Shown here: positions 29,545 through 37,418 of the stretch, piece by piece
How positions within the stretch are numbered: position 1 is the first letter of the stretch
Layout: each line of letters starts with the position of its first letter
Source of the DNA: Comamonadaceae bacterium CG12_big_fil_rev_8_21_14_0_65_59_15
GTDB taxonomy: Bacteria; Pseudomonadota; Gammaproteobacteria; Burkholderiales; Burkholderiaceae_C
Length of the DNA: 64,000 nucleotides
Direction: 5' to 3'
Assembly (NCBI GenBank): GCA_002786915.1
Contig: PCUV01000009.1
Span: forward strand, 62,001 to 126,000
Translations under genes and position numbers: made by a program
Notes under the pieces: model-generated
Seen by the model: the letters and a program-made list of their open reading frames with translations, nothing else
The model's database searches: none
What the model was told of the DNA's origin: nothing

Positions 29545-29880
29545 ATGTCACACACCGAATTTAAAGAGCTGGCAATTCCCCATGAGTCACACCTTGAGCT
29601 CTGCCCGGTGTGCGGATCTGCTGCGGAGCTCTGGCAGCACAGTGAGTCCATGGAATCGTCCACGAGGAAATTCGTGCGATGCACAAATTACGATGGGTTT
29701 GGCCCCCAGTACCGTGAAGCCTACGAAGGGTGCCTGTTATTCATGCCAACAAGTGAGTTTTACAAAGCAACAATTCACGAAGCAGTGAACTATTGGAATG
29801 AATACGCGCTCGCGCTGACAGCACAACGGAATGGCCGCATAAATGATGAAATCGCTGGTGCCAAGGACTCAGATATCTGA
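29545..29880 (+). CDS. Restriction-alleviation (Lar-like) zinc-ribbon protein
   Basis: A 111-residue protein whose LCPVCGSAAEL zinc knuckle, a second cysteine in VRCTN and the terminal EAVNYWNEYAL match the Lar/phage zinc-ribbon pattern (C-terminal W-N-x). Lar proteins of phages blunt type I restriction. The second of two tandem ATG codons has AAGGAG at a 5-base spacer. The assignment is by motif only, and the second Cys pair is incomplete. Confidence 0.5.
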   Translation: MSHTEFKELAIPHESHLELCPVCGSAAELWQHSESMESSTRKFVRCTNYDGFGPQYREAYEGCLLFMPTSEFYKATIHEAVNYWNEYALALTAQRNGRINDEIAGAKDSDI

Positions 29881-29914
29881 CGCTTCCTCACCAAATGACT
29901 TGAGGTAATCATTC

Positions 29915-30190
29915 ATGTCAAATCTCGTCAATGCACAAATGGTGGCGGCCTTGGAGATCAAGGTGCGGGAACAGATAGACCGCCATCTATCGGTTTGCCC
30001 CAGCACCGACCCAAAAAGGGTAATCGAGCTGACAATCCGACAAGAGACAGAACACCAAAAACATAAGCTTGAGCGCCTTCTTGCATCGGATGAGTTCGGG
30101 GAAGATGACGAGCTTCGATTGTTGGTGCTGCGCTCCCTGATTGACGATATTTTGCCTGAGTTGGAACTTATCTTGAAAAGGCGTTTTTGA
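29915..30190 (+). CDS. Small hypothetical protein
   Basis: A 91-residue acidic, helical protein with no recognised motif (MSNLVNAQMVAALEIKVREQ to the C-terminal PELELILKRRF). It follows the Lar-like gene by 34 bases in the same direction and probably belongs to the same transcript. Confidence 0.5.
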   Translation: MSNLVNAQMVAALEIKVREQIDRHLSVCPSTDPKRVIELTIRQETEHQKHKLERLLASDEFGEDDELRLLVLRSLIDDILPELELILKRRF

Positions 30191-30313
30191 CTCTCATCCG
30201 GTTGCGAGGTCCTTGAGTAGATGTATTTCACCGGTGCGCCGTGAAACGCCGCCAAGAATTGAGTCAGGTTCCGGCCTGCCCGACGCTGAATCTGCTCCCG
30301 AACGGAGATCGTA

Positions 30314-31054
30314 TTGCTTTCTGTGCTGAATCGACATCCCGCACCTGACTGGTTGATGGCAGTTGGAGCCTTGCACGGTCAATTGCCCATCGCTGAGGTT
30401 CTGCAAGGATCGGTTTTCTATCCGGCTAGCGCCTTGGATGGTCGCCCTGTGAAATACCTTGGTGGATTTAGTCACAGCTTTGTCTACGCGGATTGGAACG
30501 TTTCTCAACAATCTTTGACCAACAATTTGGACACCTTCAAGGGCTACCGCATCCTCTATTCGCGTGCCATTGAGAGATTCGAACTCTGTTTCAAATCGGT
30601 TCAACCAATTCTTCCAGAACTATCTAACGGCAATCAAGATCGCCTGCGCAGGGAAACAAGGGTGCCACCCTATGCGATGTGGACCATTTACGAACGTCTT
30701 ACTGAGTTCGATGAAGCCCATGGTCCGCAACGATTCAGTTTGCTCTTCATTGGCGGCGAGGGCGTGGAGACATTCCAGTCGCTGTACCTCTCAAACCGGT
30801 GTGCACCTTCGGTCATTGCTCTCAGCAGATGCGATGCTTTTACCGGTAACTGGACGCAATTCTTTCCGCATAAAGGAATATTGGCCCGCAGCGTAATGCT
30901 GAACCCATCCGGGACACCAGACTACATTTTTTGTGACTATAGGTCAAAGCCAGAATCTCCCTGGCCTTGGTATTCAACGCTGGAACATACGGTTGCTGTT
31001 CCATATGGGCGTTTCCGCTTGTGGAGTCGCGGCCCAAGGAGTACGGCTGCCTAG
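30314..31054 (+). CDS. Hypothetical protein
   Basis: A 246-residue protein, no membrane segments, no recognised family. Notable segments are FIGGEGVETFQSLY and SVIALSRCDAFTGNWTQFFP. It is in the lower-GC accessory patch; the next 180 bases downstream hold no gene. It may be cargo of a degraded mobile element. Confidence 0.55.
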   Translation: MLSVLNRHPAPDWLMAVGALHGQLPIAEVLQGSVFYPASALDGRPVKYLGGFSHSFVYADWNVSQQSLTNNLDTFKGYRILYSRAIERFELCFKSVQPILPELSNGNQDRLRRETRVPPYAMWTIYERLTEFDEAHGPQRFSLLFIGGEGVETFQSLYLSNRCAPSVIALSRCDAFTGNWTQFFPHKGILARSVMLNPSGTPDYIFCDYRSKPESPWPWYSTLEHTVAVPYGRFRLWSRGPRSTAA

Positions 31055-31236
31055 TGATTTCGGTGTCGGGTATCGGGCGATCTGTTTTGAAAATCGAATT
31101 TCCGCAACGGGTCTTTTGCGGGTACCCAAAGTCGCCAGATTGAACGGCAGGTATGCGGCGGGCTGATCAGCAAACTGTAGACCCGCTTACAGCCTTAAAG
31201 AGCCATTCGCCCGCCCCCAAATCTAACCGTCAATTT

Positions 31237-31278
31237 TGGTGCCCAACATCGTGAACCTTAGCAAGTGGTGATACGAGC
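31237..31278 (+). pseudogene. Second relic of the acr3 C-terminal coding end
   Basis: The sequence aligns to 27451-27493 with a few substitutions and a 2-base gap; TGGTG, CAACATCGTGAACC, AGCAAG and TGGT are shared. It reads NIVNLSKW then a stop, so it is non-functional. With the copy at 27378-27500 it brackets the low-GC patch. Confidence 0.6.
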
Positions 31279-31305
31279 GCTCCCGGTATTGATCCGAAAG
31301 ACCAG

Positions 31306-31485
31306 TTGTTCGCTCCAATTCTTGACAATGTGCAGCCCGTTGGCGAGAGCGTGTCTGAAATGCGTGAACATTTTGGGCCAGACTGGCGAATGTATTTTGT
31401 GCAACGCGGTGCGCTGCTTATCGTGATGCTGGGTGGCGGTGACACATCGACACAAGCAGCGGACATTGCCAAAGCCATCCAATTG
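31306..31485 (+). pseudogene. Fragment of a HigB/RelE-type toxin gene
   Basis: A frame encodes VGESVSEMREHFGPDWRMY, then VQRGALLIVMLGGGDTSTQ and AADIAKAIQLA, which is the C-terminal half of the plasmid-addiction killer (HigB/RelE) family. The N-terminal half is missing, and the frame runs on past the expected end into the antisense of the antitoxin relic. It is a degraded copy. Confidence 0.65.
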
Positions 31486-31493
31486 GCATCCAC

Positions 31494-31697
31494 CTACGCC
31501 AGCACCCCCAGCCCGTGCTTGTGCACCACCGCCAATAATTTAAGCGCCATGCCGCTGGGTTGTTTGCTGCCGGTCTCCCACTTTTGCACGGTCGATACAC
31601 TGGTATTGAGGTATCTGGCAAACACGGGTTGGCTGACGCGTGCTTGTTCGCGAATGCTTTTGATTTGGTTGGGTGCCAGGGTGCTTGGCACGGCCAA
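31494..31697 (-). CDS. HigA/NadS-like helix-turn-helix antitoxin, probably a relic
   Basis: A 67-residue open frame with the helix-turn-helix VSQPVFARYLNTSVSTVQKW and the GSKQPSGMALKLL tail typical of antitoxins partnered with HigB-like toxins. The similarity extends upstream of the first Met (GELCLAVPS), so the N-terminus is incomplete. It is convergent with the toxin fragment rather than in an operon, which indicates rearrangement. Confidence 0.55.
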   Translation of the reverse strand: MAVPSTLAPNQIKSIREQARVSQPVFARYLNTSVSTVQKWETGSKQPSGMALKLLAVVHKHGLGVLA

Positions 31698-31732
31698 GCA
31701 AAGCTCGCCATCCTTGCCGTTGCACTGCCATA

Positions 31733-31780
31733 AGCATAGCTGTCAGCCTATATCCTATAAGGGCTTGAAGGTATTTTTAT
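31733..31780 (+). repeat. Dispersed hairpin repeat, copy 2
   Basis: Contains CATAGCTGTCAGCC, ATAAGGGCTTG and GGTATTTTTAT, matching the family at 13081, 34636, 44139 and 49372. It lies just upstream of the first two-block promoter motif. Confidence 0.55.
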
Positions 31781-31798
31781 CCCTCGTCGCAACGCCCT

Positions 31799-31826
31799 GC
31801 GTCTTTTGGGCAACTTTCACGTCTCC
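31799..31826 (+). promoter_or_regulatory. Two-block (ECF-type) promoter motif, copy 1
   Basis: GCGTCTTT (31799-31806), 13 bases, CGTCTCC (31820-31826). It lies 96 bases before the first thioredoxin-CcdA pair. A 25-codon frame from ATG at 31848 ends by overlapping the thioredoxin start (ATGA) and could be a leader peptide. Confidence 0.7.
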
Positions 31827-31921
31827 AGTCGAGATCTTCTTCACGGCATGGAGCGCTTCATGAACTTTGTGACTTCCCCAACCTTAAACGGCTTGCATTG
31901 CCCGCTGGCCGCAGGCGCACG

Positions 31922-32371
31922 ATGAGCGCGCCGCAACCCACTGAGCGCAAATTTGCGTTGCCTCTGGTTTTGCTGCTCGCAGCGGTCATGGCAGCGCTGG
32001 GCGTTTGGCTGTACACGCGTTCTGCCGCCAATGCCGTTGCAGCGCAGCCCGTCGATGCGGTGCAACAGGTGTTGGCGCAAGGCAAGCCCACAGTGGTCGA
32101 ATTTGGTGCCAACAACTGCGTCAGTTGCCGGGAGATGAAGCCCATCCTGCACGCGCTGGCACAAGACAGCCGCATCGTGGTGGCCGACGTGGACATTTTG
32201 AAAGAGCGCTATTACATCGGCGCGTATCAAATTCGCCTGATGCCCACGCAAGTGTTTTACAACGCGCAGGGGCAGGAAATGGGTCGGCACCTGGGCAAGA
32301 TCACCGGGCCAGAGATTCTGGCGCGTTTGGGCGTGGACGCATCAACCGCAACAGGGGGTGCGACGCCATGA
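31922..32371 (+). CDS. Membrane-anchored thioredoxin-fold protein, copy 1
   Basis: A 149-residue protein with one N-terminal transmembrane helix (about residues 12-29) and a periplasmic thioredoxin domain carrying the redox pair CVSC (NNCVSCREM) and the cis-Pro segment LMPTQVFYN. It overlaps the CcdA-like gene as ATGA, so the pair should work together: CcdA supplies electrons across the membrane to reduce this thioredoxin. A close paralogue lies at 44302. Confidence 0.88.
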   Translation: MSAPQPTERKFALPLVLLLAAVMAALGVWLYTRSAANAVAAQPVDAVQQVLAQGKPTVVEFGANNCVSCREMKPILHALAQDSRIVVADVDILKERYYIGAYQIRLMPTQVFYNAQGQEMGRHLGKITGPEILARLGVDASTATGGATP

Positions 32372-33048
32372 CCGGGCTCGAAGGCCTGGCCGCCGCCTTT
32401 GTGGGCGGTGTGGTGACATCGGCTTCACCATGCGCGCTGGCGGCTGTGCCGGTGGCAGTGGGTTTTGTGGGGGGGCAAGGCCACAGCGTGCGCCGCGCCT
32501 GGGCCTTGTCGGGCGCGTTCATCGTCGGCATGAACCTGGCGCTGGTCGCCATGGGGCTGCTGGCTGCACGGTTGGGGCTAATGATGGGCACCTTGCCCGG
32601 CCCCTGGCAGGTGGCGGTGGGCGTGCTGGTGGTGGGGGTGGCGTTGTGGCTGTGGCGTGGTGGTGCCAGTTGCAGCACCGGTTTGTCCGCAGCGTGGCAA
32701 CGGCGGCTGGCCAACTCTGGCCTGTGGGGTGCCCTGGTATTGGGCGCTTTGATTGGCACAGTGATGAGCCCGTGCGCCACGCCCGCTTTGGGCGCAGCGC
32801 TGGCCATTGCCGGGTCTGGGAGCGCGTTGGGGGTGTCGATGCTGTGGGGCACGGCGCTGCTATTAGCCTATGAGCTCGGGCACAGCAGCTTGCTGCTGCT
32901 GGCCGGGGCCATGCCGGTGGCGGCCAGTGCCATGCTGGCGCGTGTGGCGCGTTGGGATGCCTGGCTGCCGGGGCGGCGCAGTTTTGCCGCCGTGATGCTG
33001 CTGGCAGGGGCGTGGTGGGTGGTGCAGGGCCTGGGGTATTGGGCTTGA
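32368..33048 (+). CDS. CcdA/DsbD-family thiol-electron transporter, copy 1
   Basis: A 226-residue protein with six hydrophobic helices. The two conserved membrane Cys are in TSASPCALAA (helix 1) and VMSPCATPALG (helix 4), as in CcdA. It moves reducing equivalents from cytoplasmic thioredoxin to a periplasmic partner, here the coupled upstream protein. The paralogue at 44826 has the same motifs. Confidence 0.88.
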   Translation: MTGLEGLAAAFVGGVVTSASPCALAAVPVAVGFVGGQGHSVRRAWALSGAFIVGMNLALVAMGLLAARLGLMMGTLPGPWQVAVGVLVVGVALWLWRGGASCSTGLSAAWQRRLANSGLWGALVLGALIGTVMSPCATPALGAALAIAGSGSALGVSMLWGTALLLAYELGHSSLLLLAGAMPVAASAMLARVARWDAWLPGRRSFAAVMLLAGAWWVVQGLGYWA

Positions 33049-33072
33049 CCGCCACCGCGTGGGCGGCGGTCA
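33046..33072. terminator. Hairpin between convergent genes (possible terminator)
   Basis: TGACCGCC (33046-33053, including the ccdA-like stop) pairs perfectly with GGCGGTCA (33065-33072). It lacks a T tract, so termination is only a possibility. Confidence 0.35.
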
Positions 33073-33094
33073 GTGGCTTCAGTCGTTGGCTACG

Positions 33095-33454
33095 TTAAGC
33101 CTTGGGCATCATCACAGCCAGTACCGGGTCGGCGTCGCCAATGATTTTGCTGGCCATGGCCAGGCGCACGATGTGCACCGTTTCGAGCACCTTGTCGGCC
33201 GGGATGCCTTGCTGAGCAATCTTGTTGGCCATGGCCTGCACGCAGCCGGTGCTGGAACCGGCCAGCGCGGCAGCCAGATACACCAGCGTGCGGGTTTGCT
33301 CGTCCAGTGCGGGTTTGTCAGCGGGCATGGCAAAGCCTTTGGAGCGTGCGTGCTCCATCACCAGCGCCGGGTCCACCACGGCGGCTTTTTCAATGGCGGG
33401 TGGCAGTTTGCCCATGCCTTGGCGCATCATGTTCAGTACTTCATCGATGGTCAT
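33095..33454 (-). CDS. Carboxymuconolactone-decarboxylase-like (AhpD fold) protein
   Basis: A 119-residue all-helical protein of the CMD/AhpD superfamily (LDEQTRTLVYLAAALAGSST through ETVHIVRLAMASKIIG). The peroxidase CxxC of AhpD is not present: only one Cys appears, in GCVQAMAN, so thiol peroxidase reduction by the usual mechanism is doubtful. It is transcribed away from the BASS permease gene, and both have the two-block promoter in the shared intergenic region. Confidence 0.78.
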   Translation of the reverse strand: MTIDEVLNMMRQGMGKLPPAIEKAAVVDPALVMEHARSKGFAMPADKPALDEQTRTLVYLAAALAGSSTGCVQAMANKIAQQGIPADKVLETVHIVRLAMASKIIGDADPVLAVMMPKA

Positions 33455-33498
33455 GATTGTTCACTCCAAAAAGTTGATTTGACACAGTTGTCAGGAGT

Positions 33499-33526
33499 GG
33501 AGACGCGGAGTCGATGCAAAAGACGC
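33499..33526 (-). promoter_or_regulatory. Two-block (ECF-type) promoter motif, copy 2 (minus strand)
   Basis: On the minus strand: GCGTCTTT (33526-33519), 13 bases, CGTCTCC (33505-33499), 45 bases before the CMD-like gene. It is back to back with the plus-strand copy at 33551. Confidence 0.7.
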
Positions 33527-33550
33527 AAAGGACGTTCATACGCCGACTGT

Positions 33551-33578
33551 GCATCTTTTGCTGCATGGCAGCGTCTTC
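33551..33578 (+). promoter_or_regulatory. Two-block (ECF-type) promoter motif, copy 3
   Basis: GCATCTTT (33551-33558), 13 bases, CGTCTTC (33572-33578), 41 bases before the first BASS permease gene. Confidence 0.7.
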
Positions 33579-33619
33579 TGCTCCGTAGCCACTTTGTTGC
33601 TTTTGCAAGCCGAACCATC

Positions 33620-34651
33620 ATGCACATCACCTTCGCCAGCCTGGGGCAGCACCTGCGCCAACGCCTGTTCATCTACGCGGCTTGCGCGATCGCCTTGGGT
33701 TGGACCTTGGGGGCAAGCTTTCCACAAGCCGCCGCTGCGCACACCCGTGAGCTGGGTTGGGTGATGAACGCGCTGGTGTTTGTGATGATTTACCCGATGA
33801 TGATCGGCCTGAACCTGGGGCAATTACCCCAGGCGCTTAAAAAGCCGCGCCCGCTGGTGCTGAGCCTGTTCTACAACTTTGTCGTCACGCCGTTGCTAAG
33901 CTGGGCGCTGGTGCAGGCCATGGACGCACCACCCGAACTGGCGCTGGGCTTTTACCTGGTGATGCTGATCCCCGGTGCCTCCATGGCTGTAGCTTTTACC
34001 GGCATGGCTGGTGGCAGTGTGGAGGTAGCTACGCTGGCGCAGGCGCTGGGTTTTCTGGTGGTGCCGGTGGCTTTGCCGCTGATGCTGCTGTGGGCCGGGC
34101 AGTCACACGCCATCGCGGTACCCTTGAGCAGTTTGCTGACCACCGTGCTGCTGGTGCTGATTTTGCCCATGATTCTGGGCGATGTGACACGGCGCGCGCT
34201 GGTGCGCCGCTGGGGGCCGGGTGTGTTGCCCAAAATCAAACCGATGCTGGGTACGATCCCCGCGCTGACCATGCTGGTGGTGATGACGCTGATCTTTTTC
34301 AGCAAGGGCGAGATGCTGGCGCACAACTGGCAGATGCTGGTGCCGTTGATGGTGGCCACGCTGGTGTTTCTGGTGGCGATCCTGGCGCTCATGACCTGGC
34401 TGAACCGACGCCTGGGCCTGAACTACGCCGAACACATGGCGGTGGCTTTTGTGTGCAGTGGCAAGAACAACGCCACGGCCATCGCCATTGCGCTGTCCAC
34501 CGCCGGGCTGGGCCCGCTGGTGGCCGTGCCGGCCGCTACTTTGCCAATGTTTCAGGCGGTGTTGCTGGTGGGCTATGTTCATCTGGCGGAGCGCTTGCAA
34601 GCTTACTTTGCCGTCAGGCCTGGCAGTTCAAGACAGAAAATAGCTATTTAG
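33620..34651 (+). CDS. BASS/ACR3-superfamily permease, copy 1
   Basis: A 343-residue membrane protein with about ten transmembrane helices. MIYPMMIGLNL, GFYLVMLIPGASMAVAFTG and SSGKNNATAIAI-like SGKNNATAIAIAL are the crossover segments typical of the bile-acid:sodium symporter/arsenical-resistance superfamily. The substrate is unknown; given the aio setting, arsenite or another thiophilic oxyanion is possible. The ATG at 33620 begins the conserved N-terminus; the open frame continues far upstream but through promoter sequence. A paralogue is at 43100. Confidence 0.82.
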   Translation: MHITFASLGQHLRQRLFIYAACAIALGWTLGASFPQAAAAHTRELGWVMNALVFVMIYPMMIGLNLGQLPQALKKPRPLVLSLFYNFVVTPLLSWALVQAMDAPPELALGFYLVMLIPGASMAVAFTGMAGGSVEVATLAQALGFLVVPVALPLMLLWAGQSHAIAVPLSSLLTTVLLVLILPMILGDVTRRALVRRWGPGVLPKIKPMLGTIPALTMLVVMTLIFFSKGEMLAHNWQMLVPLMVATLVFLVAILALMTWLNRRLGLNYAEHMAVAFVCSGKNNATAIAIALSTAGLGPLVAVPAATLPMFQAVLLVGYVHLAERLQAYFAVRPGSSRQKIAI

Positions 34652-34707
34652 TAAATAGCTGTTAACGCAATATACACAAGCGTTGTAGCCTATTTTTTTA
34701 TATAAAC
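34636..34707 (+). repeat. Dispersed hairpin repeat, copy 3
   Basis: GAAAATAGCTATTTAGTAAATAGCTG at the left and GTAGCCTATTTTTTTATATAAAC at the right match the repeat family ends, in a copy with an extra internal TAGCTATTTAGTAAATAGCT dyad. It occupies most of the gap between the BASS and CDF genes. Confidence 0.5.
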
Positions 34708-34767
34708 AGTGCGTCGCATCCACCCCGTGCAGGCGCATCCCGATTTAACCTATCCTGAAAGACATTC

Positions 34768-35739
34768 ATGAGCGACGACCACGATCACGACCACACCCCT
34801 GCCCACAGTCACGACCATGGACACAGCCATGGCGGGCACAGCCACGCCCCCGCCAATTTCAACCGCGCCTTTGCGGTGGGCATTGCGCTGAACACCGGCT
34901 TTGTCGCTATCGAGGCTTTCTACGGCTGGCAGATCAATTCATTGGCCTTGCTGGCCGACGCTGGGCACAACCTGAGCGACGTGGCGGGGTTGGTGCTGGC
35001 CTGGGCCGGTTCCCTGGCTGTCGGTCTGAAACCCGACGCGCGCCACACCTATGGCTTCAAGCGCGCCACCATCCTGGCTGCGTTTGCCAATGCGCTGCTT
35101 TTGCTGTTGGCCATGGGGGGCCTGACCTGGGAGGCGGTGGGTCGCCTGAGCGCGCCGCAGGCTGAGTTGCAGGCGCAAGGCGGCATCATCATGGCCGTGG
35201 CAGGCATTGGCATCGCCGTGAATGCGGTCACGGCGTGGTTGTTCATGCGCGGGGGCGATGACCTCAACATTCGCGGCGCGTTTTTGCACATGGCGGCCGA
35301 CGCACTGGTGTCGGCTGGTGTGGTGGTGGCCGGTGGCCTGACGCTGTGGCTGGGCTGGGTCTGGCTCGACCCAGTGGTCAGCCTGGTGATTGCGGCGGTG
35401 ATTCTGTGGAGCACCTGGAGCCTGTTCACGCAAAGTCTGCACCTGCTGTTTGACGGCGTGCCCGCCAGTGTGGACGTGCAGCAGGTGCGCGCCCTGTTGC
35501 TGGGTTTGCCCGGTGTGGCCGACGTGCACGACCTGCATGTGTGGGCCATGGGCACCAGCCACATCGCGTTAACCGCGCACCTGGTCACGCAAGCCATTGA
35601 CACAGCCGCGCTGTTGCACGAGGCCGAAGAAGAACTGCACGAGCATTTTGAGATTCGCCACGTGACGCTGCAGCTGGAAACCCCGGCTTACGCTGCTGTG
35701 TGCGGCTTGCGCCCGGGGTCGGGCTGTCAGGTGTCATAA
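34768..35739 (+). CDS. Cation diffusion facilitator (CzcD/DmeF-type) exporter
   Basis: A 323-residue divalent-metal/proton antiporter with a His/Asp-rich cytoplasmic N-terminus (residues 1-30), six transmembrane helices and the metal-site pairs HNLSD (helix 2; ALLADAGHNLSD) and HMAADALVS (helix 5). The C-terminal cytoplasmic domain (about 235-310) includes DVHDLHVWAMG. It exports zinc, cobalt, cadmium or nickel; the residues do not decide which. It does not have the two-block promoter. Confidence 0.92.
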   Translation: MSDDHDHDHTPAHSHDHGHSHGGHSHAPANFNRAFAVGIALNTGFVAIEAFYGWQINSLALLADAGHNLSDVAGLVLAWAGSLAVGLKPDARHTYGFKRATILAAFANALLLLLAMGGLTWEAVGRLSAPQAELQAQGGIIMAVAGIGIAVNAVTAWLFMRGGDDLNIRGAFLHMAADALVSAGVVVAGGLTLWLGWVWLDPVVSLVIAAVILWSTWSLFTQSLHLLFDGVPASVDVQQVRALLLGLPGVADVHDLHVWAMGTSHIALTAHLVTQAIDTAALLHEAEEELHEHFEIRHVTLQLETPAYAAVCGLRPGSGCQVS

Positions 35740-35744
35740 AAATT

Positions 35745-35772
35745 GCGTCCTTTTGACAGGTTATCCGTCTTC
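35745..35772 (+). promoter_or_regulatory. Two-block (ECF-type) promoter motif, copy 4
   Basis: GCGTCCTT (35745-35752), 13 bases, CGTCTTC (35766-35772). The second block ends only 6 bases before the permease ATG, so a transcript from it would be nearly leaderless. Confidence 0.68.
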
Positions 35773-35778
35773 GCTGGC

Positions 35779-36834
35779 ATGAACACTGCCACCTTACCCC
35801 TCAAATCCTGGCCACAGCGCCAGCCGATCCCCTTTTTGGTGCTGGCCGCCATCGTCTGGCTGGGCCTGTACCAGACGCTGATGCCGACCTCAGAGGCGCT
35901 GGTCGCTGCACTGCCGGTGGACCGTGCCAGCCATCTGGGCGGTGCGCTGCAATTCTTTTTTTACGACACGCCCAAGGTCTTGCTGCTGCTCACTGGCATT
36001 GTGTTTGTGATGGGCATCGTGCACACCTTTGTGTCACCGGAGCGCACGCGCGCCATGTTGGCTGGCAAGCCGCTGGGCGTGGGTAACGCCATGTCAGCCA
36101 GCCTGGGCATCGTCACGCCGTTTTGTTCGTGTTCGGCGGTGCCGCTGTTCATTGGCTTTTTGCAGGCTGGTGTGCCGTTGGGGGTGACTTTCTCGTTTTT
36201 GATTTCTGCGCCGATGATCAATGAGGTGGCACTGGCGCTGCTGTTTGGTATGTTTGGCTGGAAAGTGGCCGCGCTGTATCTGGGCCTGGGTTTGAGCGTG
36301 GCCATCGTCGCCGGGGTGGTGATTGGCAAGCTGGGCATGGAACGTTACCTGGAAGACTGGGTGCGCGACATGCAAAACAGCCAGACGGCTGAAGTCGTGG
36401 AAGTGGCTCACATGCCCTGGGGTGAGCGCATCCAGAACGGCTTTGCACATGTGCGTGAGATTGTTGGCAAGGTCTGGCCTTACATCCTGGCGGGTATTGC
36501 GCTGGGCGCGGCGATCCACGGCTTTGTGCCCGAGGACTTCATGGCCAGCATCATGGGCAAGGATGCACCCTGGTGGTCAGTGCCTGCTGCGGTGGTGCTC
36601 GGTGTGCCGATGTACACCAACGCCGCGGGCATCATCCCGATTGTGGAAGCCTTGATCGGCAAGGGTGCGGCGCTGGGCACGGTGCTGGCCTTCATGATGA
36701 GCGTGATTGCGCTGTCAGCCCCAGAGATGATCATCCTGCGCAAGGTGCTCAAACCGCAACTGATTGCCACCTTTGCCGGCGTGGTCGCCGTCGGCATCTT
36801 GCTGGTGGGCTATATCTTCAATGCGGTGCTCTGA
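35779..36834 (+). CDS. COG0701 (DUF318) permease
   Basis: A 351-residue permease with about eight transmembrane helices and the family's thiol motif TPFCSCSAVPLF followed by FSFLISAPMINEVALAL. The second half repeats the fold (VLGVPMYTNAAGIIPI). This family includes ArsP, which exports trivalent organoarsenicals, but other members are uncharacterised, so the substrate is open. The ATG at 35779 is the first good start. The following gene encodes a small thioredoxin-like partner, a conserved pairing. Confidence 0.87.
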   Translation: MNTATLPLKSWPQRQPIPFLVLAAIVWLGLYQTLMPTSEALVAALPVDRASHLGGALQFFFYDTPKVLLLLTGIVFVMGIVHTFVSPERTRAMLAGKPLGVGNAMSASLGIVTPFCSCSAVPLFIGFLQAGVPLGVTFSFLISAPMINEVALALLFGMFGWKVAALYLGLGLSVAIVAGVVIGKLGMERYLEDWVRDMQNSQTAEVVEVAHMPWGERIQNGFAHVREIVGKVWPYILAGIALGAAIHGFVPEDFMASIMGKDAPWWSVPAAVVLGVPMYTNAAGIIPIVEALIGKGAALGTVLAFMMSVIALSAPEMIILRKVLKPQLIATFAGVVAVGILLVGYIFNAVL

Positions 36835-36882
36835 GCGCCGCGCCTGAACCCATTTTTTTACTGCAACTTCAAGGAAAACTCC

Positions 36883-37119
36883 ATGGACATCAAGGTACTG
36901 GGCACAGGCTGTGCCAACTGCAAAGCCACCGTTGCGCTGATCGACCAGGTGGCGCAAGCCAAAGGCGTGGCCGTCAAGCTGGAAAAGGTGGAGGAATTGC
37001 GCGACATCATGGGCTATGGCGTGATGAGCACGCCCGGCGTGGTCATCAACGGCAAAGTGGTGCACGCCGGTGGCATCCCCAGCCGGGACAAGATCGAAGG
37101 CTGGCTGGCTGCGGCCTGA
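36883..37119 (+). CDS. Small thioredoxin-like redox-active disulfide protein
   Basis: A 78-residue cytoplasmic protein of the redox-active disulfide protein 2 family. The active pair is CANC (GTGCANCKA, about residues 11-14) and the cis-Pro is in MSTPGVVING. These proteins are regularly encoded after COG0701 permeases and may deliver a thiol-bound substrate or reduce the permease's CxC site. Confidence 0.88.
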   Translation: MDIKVLGTGCANCKATVALIDQVAQAKGVAVKLEKVEELRDIMGYGVMSTPGVVINGKVVHAGGIPSRDKIEGWLAAA

Positions 37120-37147
37120 TACCAATCCATTCTGAGGAACTTGCACG

Positions 37148-37381
37148 ATGCAACCGCAAAAAAAATTCCACCTGGTCTTCTCGTTCGTCATGGGCGCGAT
37201 GATGATTTTTCTGATGACGCTGGTCATCACGCTGGTCAATGTGGGCTTGAGCCCTGACTTTTTGGCACGCTGGATGAAAGCCTTTGCCGTTGCCTACGTG
37301 GTGGGCGTGCCGGTGATCTTCTTTTTGGCGCCGATGGCGCGCAAGCTCACGGGGCGGCTGCTGGGTGTGAACCCGGGCTAA
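37148..37381 (+). CDS. DUF2798 membrane protein
   Basis: A 77-residue protein with two transmembrane helices separated by LSPDFLARWMKAFAVAYVVG, the DUF2798 signature. Function unknown. It is third in the permease operon with a 28-base gap. Confidence 0.8.
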   Translation: MQPQKKFHLVFSFVMGAMMIFLMTLVITLVNVGLSPDFLARWMKAFAVAYVVGVPVIFFLAPMARKLTGRLLGVNPG

Positions 37382-37418
37382 CCGCACCGCTATTCCTGAT
37401 ACCCCAAGGTCGTTCGTC

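Noticed and set aside
33059-33619. Upstream in-frame extension of the first BASS permease
   Set aside because: It would run antisense through the CMD-like gene and both promoter motifs; the paralogue at 43100 starts at the matching Met.
34711-34745. Possible two-block motif before the CDF transporter (GTGCGTCGCATCC...)
   Set aside because: The spacing is off and the second block lacks CGTC; not counted.
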